Positions 36,831 to 45,477 of a stretch of DNA of 64,000 bases are shown here, piece by piece (the first letter of the stretch is position 1; every line of letters starts with the position of its first letter). Where the stretch lies: NCBI RefSeq assembly GCF_030733685.1, contig NZ_JASHIM010000004.1, positions 124,001-188,000 on the forward strand. Reading direction: 5' to 3'. Source of the DNA: Roseovarius sp. MMSF_3281 (GTDB lineage Bacteria; Pseudomonadota; Alphaproteobacteria; Rhodobacterales; Rhodobacteraceae). The translations under genes were made by a program, and so were the position numbers. The notes below the pieces were generated by a model. The model saw only the letters and a list, made by a program, of their open reading frames with translations. It was not told where the DNA came from and made no database searches.

Positions 36831-38048
36831 ATGTCGATAGAAGACAAGTTCCGCAGGTTGGGCACCGATAACGCACCGGGGCAAGAGGTCCGCCAGACCT
36901 CAACCGGGATCGAAGAAATACTGCGCGGAGACCCCCTGGAGGGGCGGCCCGTCGATTTCTCACATGGGGATGTCGACGCGCATGAACCCACCCCGGGGGC
37001 CTTCGAACTGTTCGAGGCCGGGTTCAAGGCAGGCGGTGCGCAGGCCTATACCGAGTACCGCGGCGATATGGGCATCCGGGAAATGCTGGCGCCGCGTCTG
37101 GCCGATTTTACCGGCGCGCCGGTGGATGCGGCGGATGGGCTCTTTATCACGCCCGGAACGCAAGGGGCCCTGTTCCTTGCCATCGCCTCGACCGTGACCA
37201 CGGGCGACAAGGTGGCCATCGTACAGCCCGACTATTTTGCGAACCGTAAACTGGTCGAGTTTTTCGAGGGCGAGATCCTCCCGGTGCAGATGAACTACAC
37301 CGAGGCCAGCGGCGACGAAGCCGGGCTCGACCTTGGAGAGCTGGAAGAGGCGTTCAAGGCGGGGGCGAAGACCTTCCTTTTCTCGAACCCGAACAACCCG
37401 GCCGGGGTGATCTATTCCCCCCGGGAAATTCAACAGATCGCGGCCCTTGCCGACCGCTACGGGGCGACGGTGATCGTCGATCAGCTATACTCGCGTCTGC
37501 GCTATAGCGGGGTGGACTATACCCATCTGCGCGCCGAAAGCATCGACCCCGAAAACGTCGTGACGATCATGGGCCCATCGAAAACCGAATCCCTGTCGGG
37601 GTTTCGTCTCGGGGTCGCCTTCGGCTCGAAGACGATCATCTCGCGGATGGAAAAGCTTCAGGCCATCGTCAGCCTGCGTGCGCCGGGGTATTCCCAGGCC
37701 GTGCTGCGCGGATGGTTCGACGAGCCGCAAGGCTGGATGGACGAGCGTATCCGCCAGCACCAGCGTATTCGCGATGACCTCATGGAGATCCTGCGCGGTA
37801 TCGAAGGTGTCTTCGCCCGCACGCCGCGCGCGGGAAGCTACCTGTTTCCGCGCCTGCCCGAACTGGCGGTCAGCCCGGCGGATTTCGTGAAGATCCTGCG
37901 CCTGCAGGCCGGGGTGATCGTGACACCCGGCACGGAATTCAGCCCGCATACCGCCCGCAGCATTCGGTTCAACTTCTCCCAGGATCACGCGGCGTCGGTG
38001 GCTGCGCTGGAACGCATGGCCACCCTGATCGAAAGATACCGCGCGTGA
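36831..38048 (+). CDS. PLP-dependent aminotransferase class I/II
   Basis: 405 aa from ATG 36831, which follows AGGAGG at ideal spacing. It is a fold-type I aminotransferase: TPGTQGALFLAIAS in the cofactor-binding region, SNPNNPAGVIYS, VDQLYSRLRYSG with the PLP aspartate nearby, and the PLP lysine in GPSKTESLSGFRLG. It transfers an amino group between an amino acid and a keto acid; the substrate is not determinable. It overlaps the downstream RidA gene, which points to a reactive enamine or imine intermediate in the pathway. Confidence 0.88.
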   Translation: MSIEDKFRRLGTDNAPGQEVRQTSTGIEEILRGDPLEGRPVDFSHGDVDAHEPTPGAFELFEAGFKAGGAQAYTEYRGDMGIREMLAPRLADFTGAPVDAADGLFITPGTQGALFLAIASTVTTGDKVAIVQPDYFANRKLVEFFEGEILPVQMNYTEASGDEAGLDLGELEEAFKAGAKTFLFSNPNNPAGVIYSPREIQQIAALADRYGATVIVDQLYSRLRYSGVDYTHLRAESIDPENVVTIMGPSKTESLSGFRLGVAFGSKTIISRMEKLQAIVSLRAPGYSQAVLRGWFDEPQGWMDERIRQHQRIRDDLMEILRGIEGVFARTPRAGSYLFPRLPELAVSPADFVKILRLQAGVIVTPGTEFSPHTARSIRFNFSQDHAASVAALERMATLIERYRA

Positions 38049-38464
38049 CAGCCGCGATTCCGGTCCCGCAAGGCCATTACAGGCCGGCCATGCGCCACGG
38101 GGCGATCATTTACACCTCTGGTATGACGCCACGGGTGCAGGGTCGTCTGGTGGCGTCCGGTCCGGTGCGGGCCGACGTCCCGCTTGAGGACTACCGGGAT
38201 GCGGTCGTGCTGGCCTGTTCAAACGCATTGACGGCGGCCCGCGCGCAGTTGGCCGAGGGCGAGGCGCTTGCCGCCGTCCTGACCCTTTCGGTCTTCATCG
38301 CGGCCGAGCCGGGCTTTACGGCGCATGCAAGGCTTGCCGATTTCGCGTCGCACTACCTGCAATCCGAACTCGGGGCCGATGGGGTCGGGGCGCGGGCGGC
38401 AATCGGTGTTGCCACGTTGCCGGGAAACGCGCCGGTCGAGGTTCAATTGACCGCCGCGGTTTGA
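38045..38464 (+). CDS. RidA/YjgF-family enamine/imine deaminase
   Basis: 139 aa from GTG 38045, which overlaps the aminotransferase stop (GTGA). The core fold strings are IIYTSGMTP, VLACSNALTAARAQL and VLTLSVFIAAEPGF. RidA proteins hydrolyse reactive 2-aminoacrylate-type intermediates formed by PLP enzymes. The typical arginine near the C terminus may be replaced in VGVATLPGNAPVEVQ-type context (here RAAIGVATLPGNAPVEVQL), so catalytic activity is not certain. Confidence 0.85.
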   Translation: MTAAIPVPQGHYRPAMRHGAIIYTSGMTPRVQGRLVASGPVRADVPLEDYRDAVVLACSNALTAARAQLAEGEALAAVLTLSVFIAAEPGFTAHARLADFASHYLQSELGADGVGARAAIGVATLPGNAPVEVQLTAAV

Positions 38465-38488
38465 CGACACGCTGAAATCATCGCCTTC

Positions 38489-38521
38489 GGGCCGGTCGCT
38501 CCTTTCCACGGCGACCGGCCC
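38489..38521 (+). terminator. Hairpin after aminotransferase-RidA operon
   Basis: GGGCCGGTCGC pairs perfectly with GCGACCGGCCC over an 11-nt loop, 24 bp after the RidA stop. It is a probable terminator, without a T run, just before the 118-bp repeat. Confidence 0.55.
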
Positions 38522-38533
38522 GGGCCATTGGCC

Positions 38534-38651
38534 CTAAAGCGTTTCGCGAAAAACCTGAGTAACAGATTTTCGCGAAACGCAGTGCTCCACTCAATCGTTC
38601 TACGCGTTCCGCCTTTAGCTGATGCCTCAGGTTAAAGGCGGAACGCTTTAG
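38534..38651. repeat. 118-bp double-hairpin palindromic repeat, copy 1
   Basis: It begins CTAAAGCGTT and ends AACGCTTTAG (perfect 10-bp terminal inverted repeat). It contains two hairpins: a 14-bp stem GCGTTTCGCGAAAA (38539-38552 with 38567-38580) and a 14-bp stem GCGTTCCGCCTTTA (38604-38617 with 38633-38646). A copy at 48567-48684 has the same length and orientation and differs at 8 positions. Its right end supplies the TAA stop of the adjacent LysR gene. It is probably a non-autonomous (REP/MITE-like) element or a genome-wide intergenic repeat. Confidence 0.85.
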
Positions 38652-39532
38652 TTTTGCTCGGTCACGGTGGTGAAAAACATCTTTGCAAGCTTGGACATGG
38701 GCCTGTGGCGTGCACGGTATAGCAGGGCGGTGACCGTCAGGTTCGGTTCGAACGGCACAACCGCAAGGCCCCCCATCTCGATCTGCTGGGTGGCATAACT
38801 GTCCACCAGCGCCACGCCAAACCCCGCCTTGACCAGATTGCACGCCGATGCGCTATAGGGCGTTTCCACCGCCCAGTTCAGCGGTAGCCGCGCGTCATCG
38901 AATGCCGAGGCGATCAAGGAATGCAAAGGCGATCCGCGGGTCATCATGATCAGCCGATGCCGGGAAAAGTCGCTTGGCCGAACGACAGTGTTGGCCGCAA
39001 GCGGATGATCGGCCGGGCAGACACAGATAATGCGGCCGCTGCCAATCGGGGTCGACACGATGTCGGGCGCATCGGTCGGCAACAGGCCCAGGCCAAGTTC
39101 GGCCACGTTGGCGCGCACCATCTGCAGCACGTTCTCGCGTCGGCGGATGTCCAGCGAGGTTTTCATCCCCGGCCGCTTGCGCAACACCTTTTCCAGCGTC
39201 AGGGGCACAACCGAATGGGCAAGGCCGGGCGTCGCCGCGATCCGCAATATCCCAAGCCGACCTTCGCGAATATCGACGACGCGTTCCTGCACCGACCGGA
39301 ACGAGGTGATGAACGGGTCGATCTCCTGGAACAGCTGCTCGGCCTCCTCGGTGGGCACAAGGCGGCGACCGACCTTTTCGAACAGGGTCAGGCCCAGTTC
39401 GGCTTCGGCGGCTTGCAACATTCGGCTGATGGCGGGTTGCGTCACCGACAGTACATCCGCCGCCGCCACAACCCCACCATGCGAGATGACGGCATGAATA
39501 ACCTGTAGATGGCGCATCTTCATTATATGCAT
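38648..39532 (-). CDS. LysR-family regulator of the hydantoin island
   Basis: 294 aa. The helix-turn-helix is GGVVAAADVLSVTQPAISRM, followed by a LysR effector domain. The start may be 39532, 39523 or 39517, because the N terminus reads MHIMKM. It is divergent from the aspartate dehydrogenase gene and is the likely regulator of the whole downstream operon. Its stop codon TAA lies inside the terminal repeat of the 118-bp element, so the element overlaps the coding end. Confidence 0.9.
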   Translation of the reverse strand: MHIMKMRHLQVIHAVISHGGVVAAADVLSVTQPAISRMLQAAEAELGLTLFEKVGRRLVPTEEAEQLFQEIDPFITSFRSVQERVVDIREGRLGILRIAATPGLAHSVVPLTLEKVLRKRPGMKTSLDIRRRENVLQMVRANVAELGLGLLPTDAPDIVSTPIGSGRIICVCPADHPLAANTVVRPSDFSRHRLIMMTRGSPLHSLIASAFDDARLPLNWAVETPYSASACNLVKAGFGVALVDSYATQQIEMGGLAVVPFEPNLTVTALLYRARHRPMSKLAKMFFTTVTEQN

Positions 39533-39549
39533 TTCCCTTATGTGAAATG
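39530..39549. promoter_or_regulatory. Candidate LysR operator CATTTC-N8-GAAATG
   Basis: A perfect 6-bp inverted repeat lies between the LysR start and the aspartate dehydrogenase gene. Its TTTC-N8-GAAA form fits the T-N11-A type of LysR binding site. Confidence 0.4.
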
Positions 39550-39561
39550 GAAAGAATTCAT

Positions 39562-40449
39562 ATGATATTATATCTCAAGACAGGTATGAATTGCCACATG
39601 GGTAATGCTACCAATGAACAGACTACGCAGAAATCGGATGCCGGGGGCCTGACCGTTGGCATCGCGGGGCTGGGCGCGATAGGCCTGCCCGTGGCGCGCT
39701 GGCTGGATGCCGGGGTGCCGGGCCTGACACTGACCGCCGCCTCGTCTTCCTCGAATGACAAGGTCCGCACCCTGACGCAGGATTTTCGCCGCCTCCCCTC
39801 GGCCGTTGCGCTGGGCGAGCTTGCGGATCATGCCGACGTGGTGGTCGAGGCGCTACCGCCTGACCGTTTCGCCGAACTGGCCGAGCCGGTCATCCGCGCC
39901 GGCAAAACGCTGATCGTCGTGTCGATGACGCAGCTTCTGGCAAACCGGCATCTTGTCGATCTGGCACGTCAGACAGGCGCCCGGATCATCGGGGCAACCG
40001 GTGCCCTGGCCGGGCTGGATGCGGTCCGCGCCGCGGCCAAGGGCACGCCGGGGCGGGTCATCATGCGCACCCGCAAGCCACCGGCCGGCCTGGCAAACGC
40101 GGCCTTCGTGCGCGAATCCGGCATCGACATGGCCGGGCTGAAAGAACCCAAGCGTCTTTACGCGGGCACCGTCACCGATGCCGCACAGAAATTTCCCGCC
40201 AATGTGAATGTCGCCGTCGCCCTTTCGCTGGCGGCCTGGGGGCCGGAAAAGACGGAATACGAAGTCTGGGCCGATCCGACGCTGGATCGCAACACCCACA
40301 CGGTTCGGGTCGAAACCGACGATGTCCGGCTCGAAATCACCATGGAAAACATCCCCAGCGATGAAAACCCGGCCACCGGGCGCATCACGCCTTTGTCGGT
40401 GATGGCAACATTGGAACGCCTTGTCGCTCCGCTAACGATAGGAACCTGA
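39562..40449 (+). CDS. Aspartate dehydrogenase-like NAD(P) oxidoreductase
   Basis: 295 aa from ATG 39562, which follows GGAAAG at 7 nt; ATGs at 39547, 39586 and 39598 are alternatives. The Rossmann motif is VGIAGLGAIGLPVA. The C-terminal half has KFPANVNVAVALSLA, WADPTLDRNTHTV and MENIPSDENPATGRITPLS, which are hallmarks of the L-aspartate dehydrogenase (DUF108) family. Such enzymes interconvert aspartate and oxaloacetate/iminosuccinate, or act on related amino acids. It lies 3 bp upstream of a PLP dehydratase gene, so the pair may work on one metabolite. Confidence 0.82.
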   Translation: MILYLKTGMNCHMGNATNEQTTQKSDAGGLTVGIAGLGAIGLPVARWLDAGVPGLTLTAASSSSNDKVRTLTQDFRRLPSAVALGELADHADVVVEALPPDRFAELAEPVIRAGKTLIVVSMTQLLANRHLVDLARQTGARIIGATGALAGLDAVRAAAKGTPGRVIMRTRKPPAGLANAAFVRESGIDMAGLKEPKRLYAGTVTDAAQKFPANVNVAVALSLAAWGPEKTEYEVWADPTLDRNTHTVRVETDDVRLEITMENIPSDENPATGRITPLSVMATLERLVAPLTIGT

Positions 40450-40452
40450 CCG

Positions 40453-41466
40453 GTGAAACTCGACACCAACCTGCACGCCTCCGCCATGACGCCACCGGCC
40501 TTTGCCGATGTTCTGGGCGCGGCCCAACGAATCCAGGGCATCGCCCTGCGCACCCCGCTTGTCGAATGCCACGCGTTGAACGAGCGGCTGGGCGGTCGCG
40601 TCTTCCTGAAGTTGGAAAGCCTGCAGCGCACCGGGGCCTTCAAGTTTCGCGGCGCGGTCAACCGCCTGTCGAGGCTGGCGGAAGACGGGGTTGAATCGGT
40701 CATTGCCTATTCCACGGGCAACCACGGTCAGGCCATTGCAACCGCGGCCCGGCTGTTCGGACAGCAGGCCACCATCGTCATGCCGCAGGACGCCCCGCAA
40801 TCCAAGATTGCCCGGGCAAAGGCCGCCGGGGCGACGATCCGGTTTTACGACCGCAGCACCGAGTCACGCGAAGGGATCGCGGCCGAAATCCGTGAACAGC
40901 AGGGCGGCGTGATCGTGCCGCCCGGCGACGATCCGGCCATCATCGCGGGCCAGGGCACCGTGGCCCTTGAGGCGGTTCAAGATTTGCAGCGCCTTGGGCT
41001 GACCCCCGATGTGCTGCTGACCCCCTGCGGCGGCGGCGGGCTGAGCGCGGGCTGTGCCATCGTTCTGAACGCGATCTCCGCACAGACAGAGCTCTACGCG
41101 GTCGAACCCGCACAGTTCAACGATACCGAACGGTCGCTGGCGGCTGACGCGCGGCTGGAAATCGCGGACCGCAATGCGCGTTCGATCTGTGACGCACTGC
41201 TGGCCCCGATCCCGGCCGAGCTGCCGTTCAGCGTCAATCGTCATCACCTGAAAGGGGTGCTGACAGTCACCGATGCCGAAGTGATGCGCGCGATGCGGTT
41301 CGGTCTTGAGGACGCCAAGGTTCTGATCGAACCGGGCGGCGCCGTTGCCCTGTCAGCAGCCCTTGAAAAGCGCATCTCGCTGGAGGGGCGCACCGCGATC
41401 ATTGTCTGTTCAGGCGGCAATGTCGATACCGACCTGATCGCGCGACTCTTGGAACAGGAAGGCTGA
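40453..41466 (+). CDS. PLP-dependent threonine/serine dehydratase-like enzyme
   Basis: 337 aa from GTG 40453. It is a fold-type II PLP enzyme, with the cofactor lysine in RTGAFKFRGA, YSTGNHGQA and the phosphate-binding loop PCGGGGLSAG. There is no regulatory ACT domain, so it is a catabolic type such as threonine dehydratase, EutB or 3-hydroxyaspartate dehydratase. Coupling with an aspartate dehydrogenase makes a hydroxyaspartate-to-iminosuccinate step possible, but serine or threonine deamination is equally compatible. Confidence 0.85.
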   Translation: MKLDTNLHASAMTPPAFADVLGAAQRIQGIALRTPLVECHALNERLGGRVFLKLESLQRTGAFKFRGAVNRLSRLAEDGVESVIAYSTGNHGQAIATAARLFGQQATIVMPQDAPQSKIARAKAAGATIRFYDRSTESREGIAAEIREQQGGVIVPPGDDPAIIAGQGTVALEAVQDLQRLGLTPDVLLTPCGGGGLSAGCAIVLNAISAQTELYAVEPAQFNDTERSLAADARLEIADRNARSICDALLAPIPAELPFSVNRHHLKGVLTVTDAEVMRAMRFGLEDAKVLIEPGGAVALSAALEKRISLEGRTAIIVCSGGNVDTDLIARLLEQEG

Positions 41467-41543
41467 TCCCGGCTTTTCGAACACCATCCAAATTGCCGCG
41501 ATCCGGAAACCGGGTGCGGCGCATTAGTTGAGGAGAGAATAAA

Positions 41544-42473
41544 ATGAGCCGAAAACTGATCGTGGGCGGCGCCCAACTCGGACCGATCCAGCCAGACGAA
41601 AGCCGTGAAAGCGCGGTGGCCCGCATGGTCGAACTTCTGCGTGAGGCCAAATCGCACGGCTGTGGCCTCGTGGTATTCCCCGAAATGGCGCTCAGCACCT
41701 TCTTTCCGCGCTATTACGCGGAAGACATCACCGAGATGGACCACCATTTCGAACGCGAAATGCCGAATGACGCTGTTCGCCCGCTGTTCGAGGCCGCCGC
41801 CGAGGCCGACATCGCCTTCTATCTTGGCTATTGCGAACTGACACCGGATGGCCACCACTACAACACGTCGATCCTTGTCGATAAGGGCAAGATCATCGGC
41901 AAGTACCGCAAGATCCACTTGCCCGGCCATGCCGAACTGGATGAAAACCGGCCATGGCAGCACCTTGAAAAACGCTATTTCGAGCCGGGCAATCTGGGCT
42001 GGCCGGTGTGGCGCTGCAAGGGCGGCATCATGGGCATGGGGCTGTGCAACGATCGCCGCTGGCCCGAAACCTACCGCGTGATGTCCCTGAAAGGCGTCGA
42101 GATGACGATGTTCGGCTACAACACGCCGGATCGCAACACCGCCGCCCCCGAGCCGAACCACCTGCGGATGTTCCACAACCACCTGACCATGCAGGCCGGG
42201 GCATATCAGAATTCCACCTTCGTCGTCGGCGTGGCCAAGGCGGGCCTCGAAGACGGCTGCATGTTGATCGGCGGCTCGTGCATCGTTCAGCCATCGGGCG
42301 AAATCATCGCCCAGGCCTCGACCGTCGAGGACGAGTTGATCGTCGCGACATGCGATCTGGATCTGGCAAAGATGGGCAAGGAAACGGTGTTCAACTACGC
42401 CAAGCACCGGCGTATCGAACATTACGGTATCATCTGCAGCCAGACCGGCGTTGAGATTCCGGAAGGCGTCTGA
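41544..42473 (+). CDS. N-carbamoyl-D-amino acid amidohydrolase (D-carbamoylase)
   Basis: 309 aa, nitrilase superfamily. The catalytic triad is E47 (VFPEMALSTFFP), K123 (GKYRKIHLPGH) and C168 (MGLCNDRRWPET). The order and wording, including STFFPR, NTSILVDK, LEKRYFEPG, GYNTP and MQAGSYQN-like AGAYQN, closely follow my memory of the Agrobacterium D-carbamoylase. It hydrolyses N-carbamoyl-D-amino acids to D-amino acid, CO2 and ammonia. It sits in an operon with a hydantoinase and a hydantoin racemase, which supports the assignment. Confidence 0.85.
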   Translation: MSRKLIVGGAQLGPIQPDESRESAVARMVELLREAKSHGCGLVVFPEMALSTFFPRYYAEDITEMDHHFEREMPNDAVRPLFEAAAEADIAFYLGYCELTPDGHHYNTSILVDKGKIIGKYRKIHLPGHAELDENRPWQHLEKRYFEPGNLGWPVWRCKGGIMGMGLCNDRRWPETYRVMSLKGVEMTMFGYNTPDRNTAAPEPNHLRMFHNHLTMQAGAYQNSTFVVGVAKAGLEDGCMLIGGSCIVQPSGEIIAQASTVEDELIVATCDLDLAKMGKETVFNYAKHRRIEHYGIICSQTGVEIPEGV

Positions 42474-42522
42474 ACGTGAATAAGCCGATACAAAAAAGAC
42501 CAACCAACAGGAGAATGAAAAC

Positions 42523-43566
42523 ATGAGTATTTTCTCACAGATCAAGAAGGGCCTTGTCGCAGGGGCGATCCTTGCAACGACGGCGCTGACCGCTCAGGCC
42601 GATACCCTGAAGTATTCGGACCACGACGCGACGGGCGGTATGCGTACCGATTTCGTCAACGACGTCTGGCTGCCCGAGATCGAAAAGCGCACCGACGGCG
42701 AAATCAACATTCGCCCCTTCTTCGGCGGCACGCTGCTTGGCTCCAAGGAGGTGCTGGGCGGCGTTGGCGACAACATCGCGCAACTCGGTTTCGTGTTCCC
42801 GGGGCACTACCCCAACCGGATGGTTGCACATTCCGTCTTTGCCATGTTCCCGACCGGCCCCGCGGCGTTCGAGGATCAGGCATGGATGTACAACCAAGCC
42901 TACGAACAGATTCCCGCGCTCAAGAACGAACTGGCCAAGGCAGGCGTCGTGCCGCTGATGATCACCGCCGGTTTGCCGGGGGCCTTCTTCGGCAACAACG
43001 AACTCAACGGCCTGGACGACATCCAGGGCGACAACTGGCGGGCAGGCGGCAAATGGCTGCTGCGCTATCTGGAAGCGGCAGGTGCGAATCCGGTTTCGGT
43101 CCCGTGGGGGGACGTCTACGTGGCCCTGCAGACCGGCACCATCGACGGGGTGTTCGCCAATTATGACGGGATGCACCTGATGAAGTTCGACGAGGTCGCA
43201 AGCAACATCATGATCTCCAAGCGCCTCTGGTACGCGACCCCCTTCGTTCACTTCATCAACAAAGATATCTACGACTCGATGTCGGAAGAGACGCGCCAGC
43301 AACTGCACGACGCATCGCGTTATGCCGAACAACAGTTTGCGGGCGTCTACGAAGAAGCCTTCAACACGGTCCGCTCGGAACAGGAAGAGGCAGGCTATTC
43401 CATCGTCGAACTGTCGGACGAGGACATCGCGAAGTGGTCCGACCCCGACAAGCTGACGGCACTGCAGGAAGCATGGGTCGAGGATGCCAAGGCCGTCGGG
43501 CTGGAAAATGCCGACGAAGTGATGGCCAAGATGCGTGACCTGCACGCCCAGGCCATGGCACGCTAA
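42523..43566 (+). CDS. TRAP substrate-binding protein of the hydantoin island
   Basis: 347 aa, DctP family, with a signal peptide ending LTAQA-DTLKYS. Its ligand region differs from classic dicarboxylate DctP: DNWRAGGKWLLRYLEAAG stands where the binding arginine strand usually is, and VPWGDVYVALQTGTIDGVF follows. With its permease genes it should import the substrate of the neighbouring enzymes, plausibly a hydantoin or N-carbamoyl amino acid. That ligand is an inference from context only. Confidence 0.88.
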   Translation: MSIFSQIKKGLVAGAILATTALTAQADTLKYSDHDATGGMRTDFVNDVWLPEIEKRTDGEINIRPFFGGTLLGSKEVLGGVGDNIAQLGFVFPGHYPNRMVAHSVFAMFPTGPAAFEDQAWMYNQAYEQIPALKNELAKAGVVPLMITAGLPGAFFGNNELNGLDDIQGDNWRAGGKWLLRYLEAAGANPVSVPWGDVYVALQTGTIDGVFANYDGMHLMKFDEVASNIMISKRLWYATPFVHFINKDIYDSMSEETRQQLHDASRYAEQQFAGVYEEAFNTVRSEQEEAGYSIVELSDEDIAKWSDPDKLTALQEAWVEDAKAVGLENADEVMAKMRDLHAQAMAR

Positions 43567-43587
43567 GCAACACACCCAGGCCCCGCG

Positions 43588-44088
43588 ATGCGAAGAGTTG
43601 TCTCTGCCGTAAACGCCGCCATGTCGGGTTTTACCGGCTGGCTGTTATTCGCGATGATGTTGATACTGGTGGCGGATTTCGTTGCGCGACTGTTCGGTTG
43701 GCCGCTACAGGACATGGCGCAGATCTCGGTTTTCGTGATGATGATCGTGATCTACCTCGGGTTCTCGCGTTGCGAGGAACACCACGACCACGTCGGCCTT
43801 GAATTCCTTGCCAATGCCCTTCCCGATGCTGCGCGGCGACGCTTGGCGCAGTTTTCCCAGGTTCTCGCGGTGCTGACGGTGTGCTTGCTGCTTTACGCGG
43901 CCGCCAAGAATGCCGGCAAGGCCTATGTCGACAACGAGGCGATTGCCGGTGCGGTACAGATTCCCACCTGGCCCACCAAGTTCATCATGGTTCTGGGGCT
44001 GGTCGTCTTTCTTGTGCAGGCAATCCTGAACATCGCCACACCACCCGGACGCGGCGAAGTCGAGACCCCGGATGGCGGCTATGAATAG
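43588..44088 (+). CDS. TRAP small permease of the hydantoin island
   Basis: 166 aa with four hydrophobic helices, DctQ family. RCEEHHDHVGLEFL occupies the place of the conserved loop motif. It lies 21 bp after the binding-protein gene; unlike the other TRAP operons here, there is no hairpin in between. Confidence 0.88.
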   Translation: MRRVVSAVNAAMSGFTGWLLFAMMLILVADFVARLFGWPLQDMAQISVFVMMIVIYLGFSRCEEHHDHVGLEFLANALPDAARRRLAQFSQVLAVLTVCLLLYAAAKNAGKAYVDNEAIAGAVQIPTWPTKFIMVLGLVVFLVQAILNIATPPGRGEVETPDGGYE

Positions 44089-44131
44089 CCCGGTCTCCTT
44101 CACCGTTTTTTCGTCACGAGAGGACACCTAG

Positions 44132-45457
44132 ATGGACTTCATTCTCGCCGGAACGATCTGCATCGTCTTGTTGCTGATCCTGATGTCCATCGGGTTGCAG
44201 ATCGGCCTTTCCTTCCTGCTCAGCGGGTTCATCGTTTCCTACCTGCTGCTGGGGTTCGACAGCTCGGTGTCGCTGCTGGGACAGGCGTCCTATTTTTCCA
44301 TCGCGACGCCGACATGGGGCGCGATTCCGCTGTTTATCCTGATGGGGACATTCGCCTCCAACGGCGGGTTGGCACAGCGCGCCTATGACGGGGTGCATGC
44401 GCTGGCGCATCGCCTGCCGGGCTCACTGATGATCGCCACCTGTTTCAGTTGCGGTGTCTTCGGCGCGATTTCGGGGTCGTCCATCGCGACCACCGCCATC
44501 TTCGGGCGGATGGCCCTGCCGGAAATGAACCGCCTTGGATACGACAAATCGTTGTCCATCGGGGTCATCGCCTCGGCCGGGACATTCGCGTCGATGATCC
44601 CGCCCTCGATGATGATGATCATCTACGCCCTGTTCACCCAGCAATCCATCGGCAAGCTTTTCGCGGCGGGTATCCTGCCCGGCGTGATCACCGCGCTTGC
44701 CTATGCCGTGCTGATCATGTTCATGGTCAAGCGGAACCCCGCGCTCGCGCCCGCGATCAAGGCCGGGGCCGAGGCGCGCAAGATCAACAAGCGGCGCGAG
44801 GTCGGGCGCATGTGGCCGGTTCTGACCATCGCGTTCATCGTGCTGGGCGGGCTGTATTCAGGGGTCTTCACCCCCACTGAATCCGCGGCCGCGGGGGCCT
44901 TGGTGTCGCTGTTCTTCGCTTGGTATCTCAAGGCCTTTACCAAGTTCTCCGATGTCACCGGCTCGATGCGCGAAGCCGCCAACATCACGGCGATGCTTTT
45001 CCTGATCAACATCGGCGCGCTGTTCTACAGCCGTGTGCTGGCCGTCACCGGGCTGCCCTCGGAACTGACGATGATCCTGCAGGATTCAAGCCTGCCGCCG
45101 CTGGTGATCCTGATCGGGATCATGGTCATCTTTTTCCTGCTGGGAATGATCATGGTGCCGGTCGGCATCTACGCGCTGACCCTGCCGATCGTCCTGCCGA
45201 TCCTGCAAAGCCTTGGCTATGATCCGATCTGGTTTGGCGTGATCGCGTTGAAACTGACCGAGATCGGGGCAATCACGCCGCCCGTGGGCCTGAACGTCTT
45301 CGCGATCAAGGGCGCGGTGCCAAAGGACATGAAGGTATCCTTGGAACAGGTCTACAAGGGATGCATGCCCTTCCTGGCCTGTGATGTCGTGGTGCTGATC
45401 GTCCTTGTCGCCTTCCCCGCCATAAGCCTCTGGCTGCCTGGCGTCCTGATGAACTGA
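44132..45457 (+). CDS. TRAP large permease of the hydantoin island
   Basis: 441 aa, DctM family. Motifs include FGAISGSSIATTAIFGRMA, SMIPPSMMMIIYALF, FTPTESAAAGALVSLFFA and EIGAITPPVGLNVFAIKG. It is followed after 20 bp by the hydantoinase gene, so transporter and catabolic enzymes are almost certainly co-transcribed. Confidence 0.92.
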   Translation: MDFILAGTICIVLLLILMSIGLQIGLSFLLSGFIVSYLLLGFDSSVSLLGQASYFSIATPTWGAIPLFILMGTFASNGGLAQRAYDGVHALAHRLPGSLMIATCFSCGVFGAISGSSIATTAIFGRMALPEMNRLGYDKSLSIGVIASAGTFASMIPPSMMMIIYALFTQQSIGKLFAAGILPGVITALAYAVLIMFMVKRNPALAPAIKAGAEARKINKRREVGRMWPVLTIAFIVLGGLYSGVFTPTESAAAGALVSLFFAWYLKAFTKFSDVTGSMREAANITAMLFLINIGALFYSRVLAVTGLPSELTMILQDSSLPPLVILIGIMVIFFLLGMIMVPVGIYALTLPIVLPILQSLGYDPIWFGVIALKLTEIGAITPPVGLNVFAIKGAVPKDMKVSLEQVYKGCMPFLACDVVVLIVLVAFPAISLWLPGVLMN

Positions 45458-45477
45458 AAACAAAGGAAACTGCCGAA

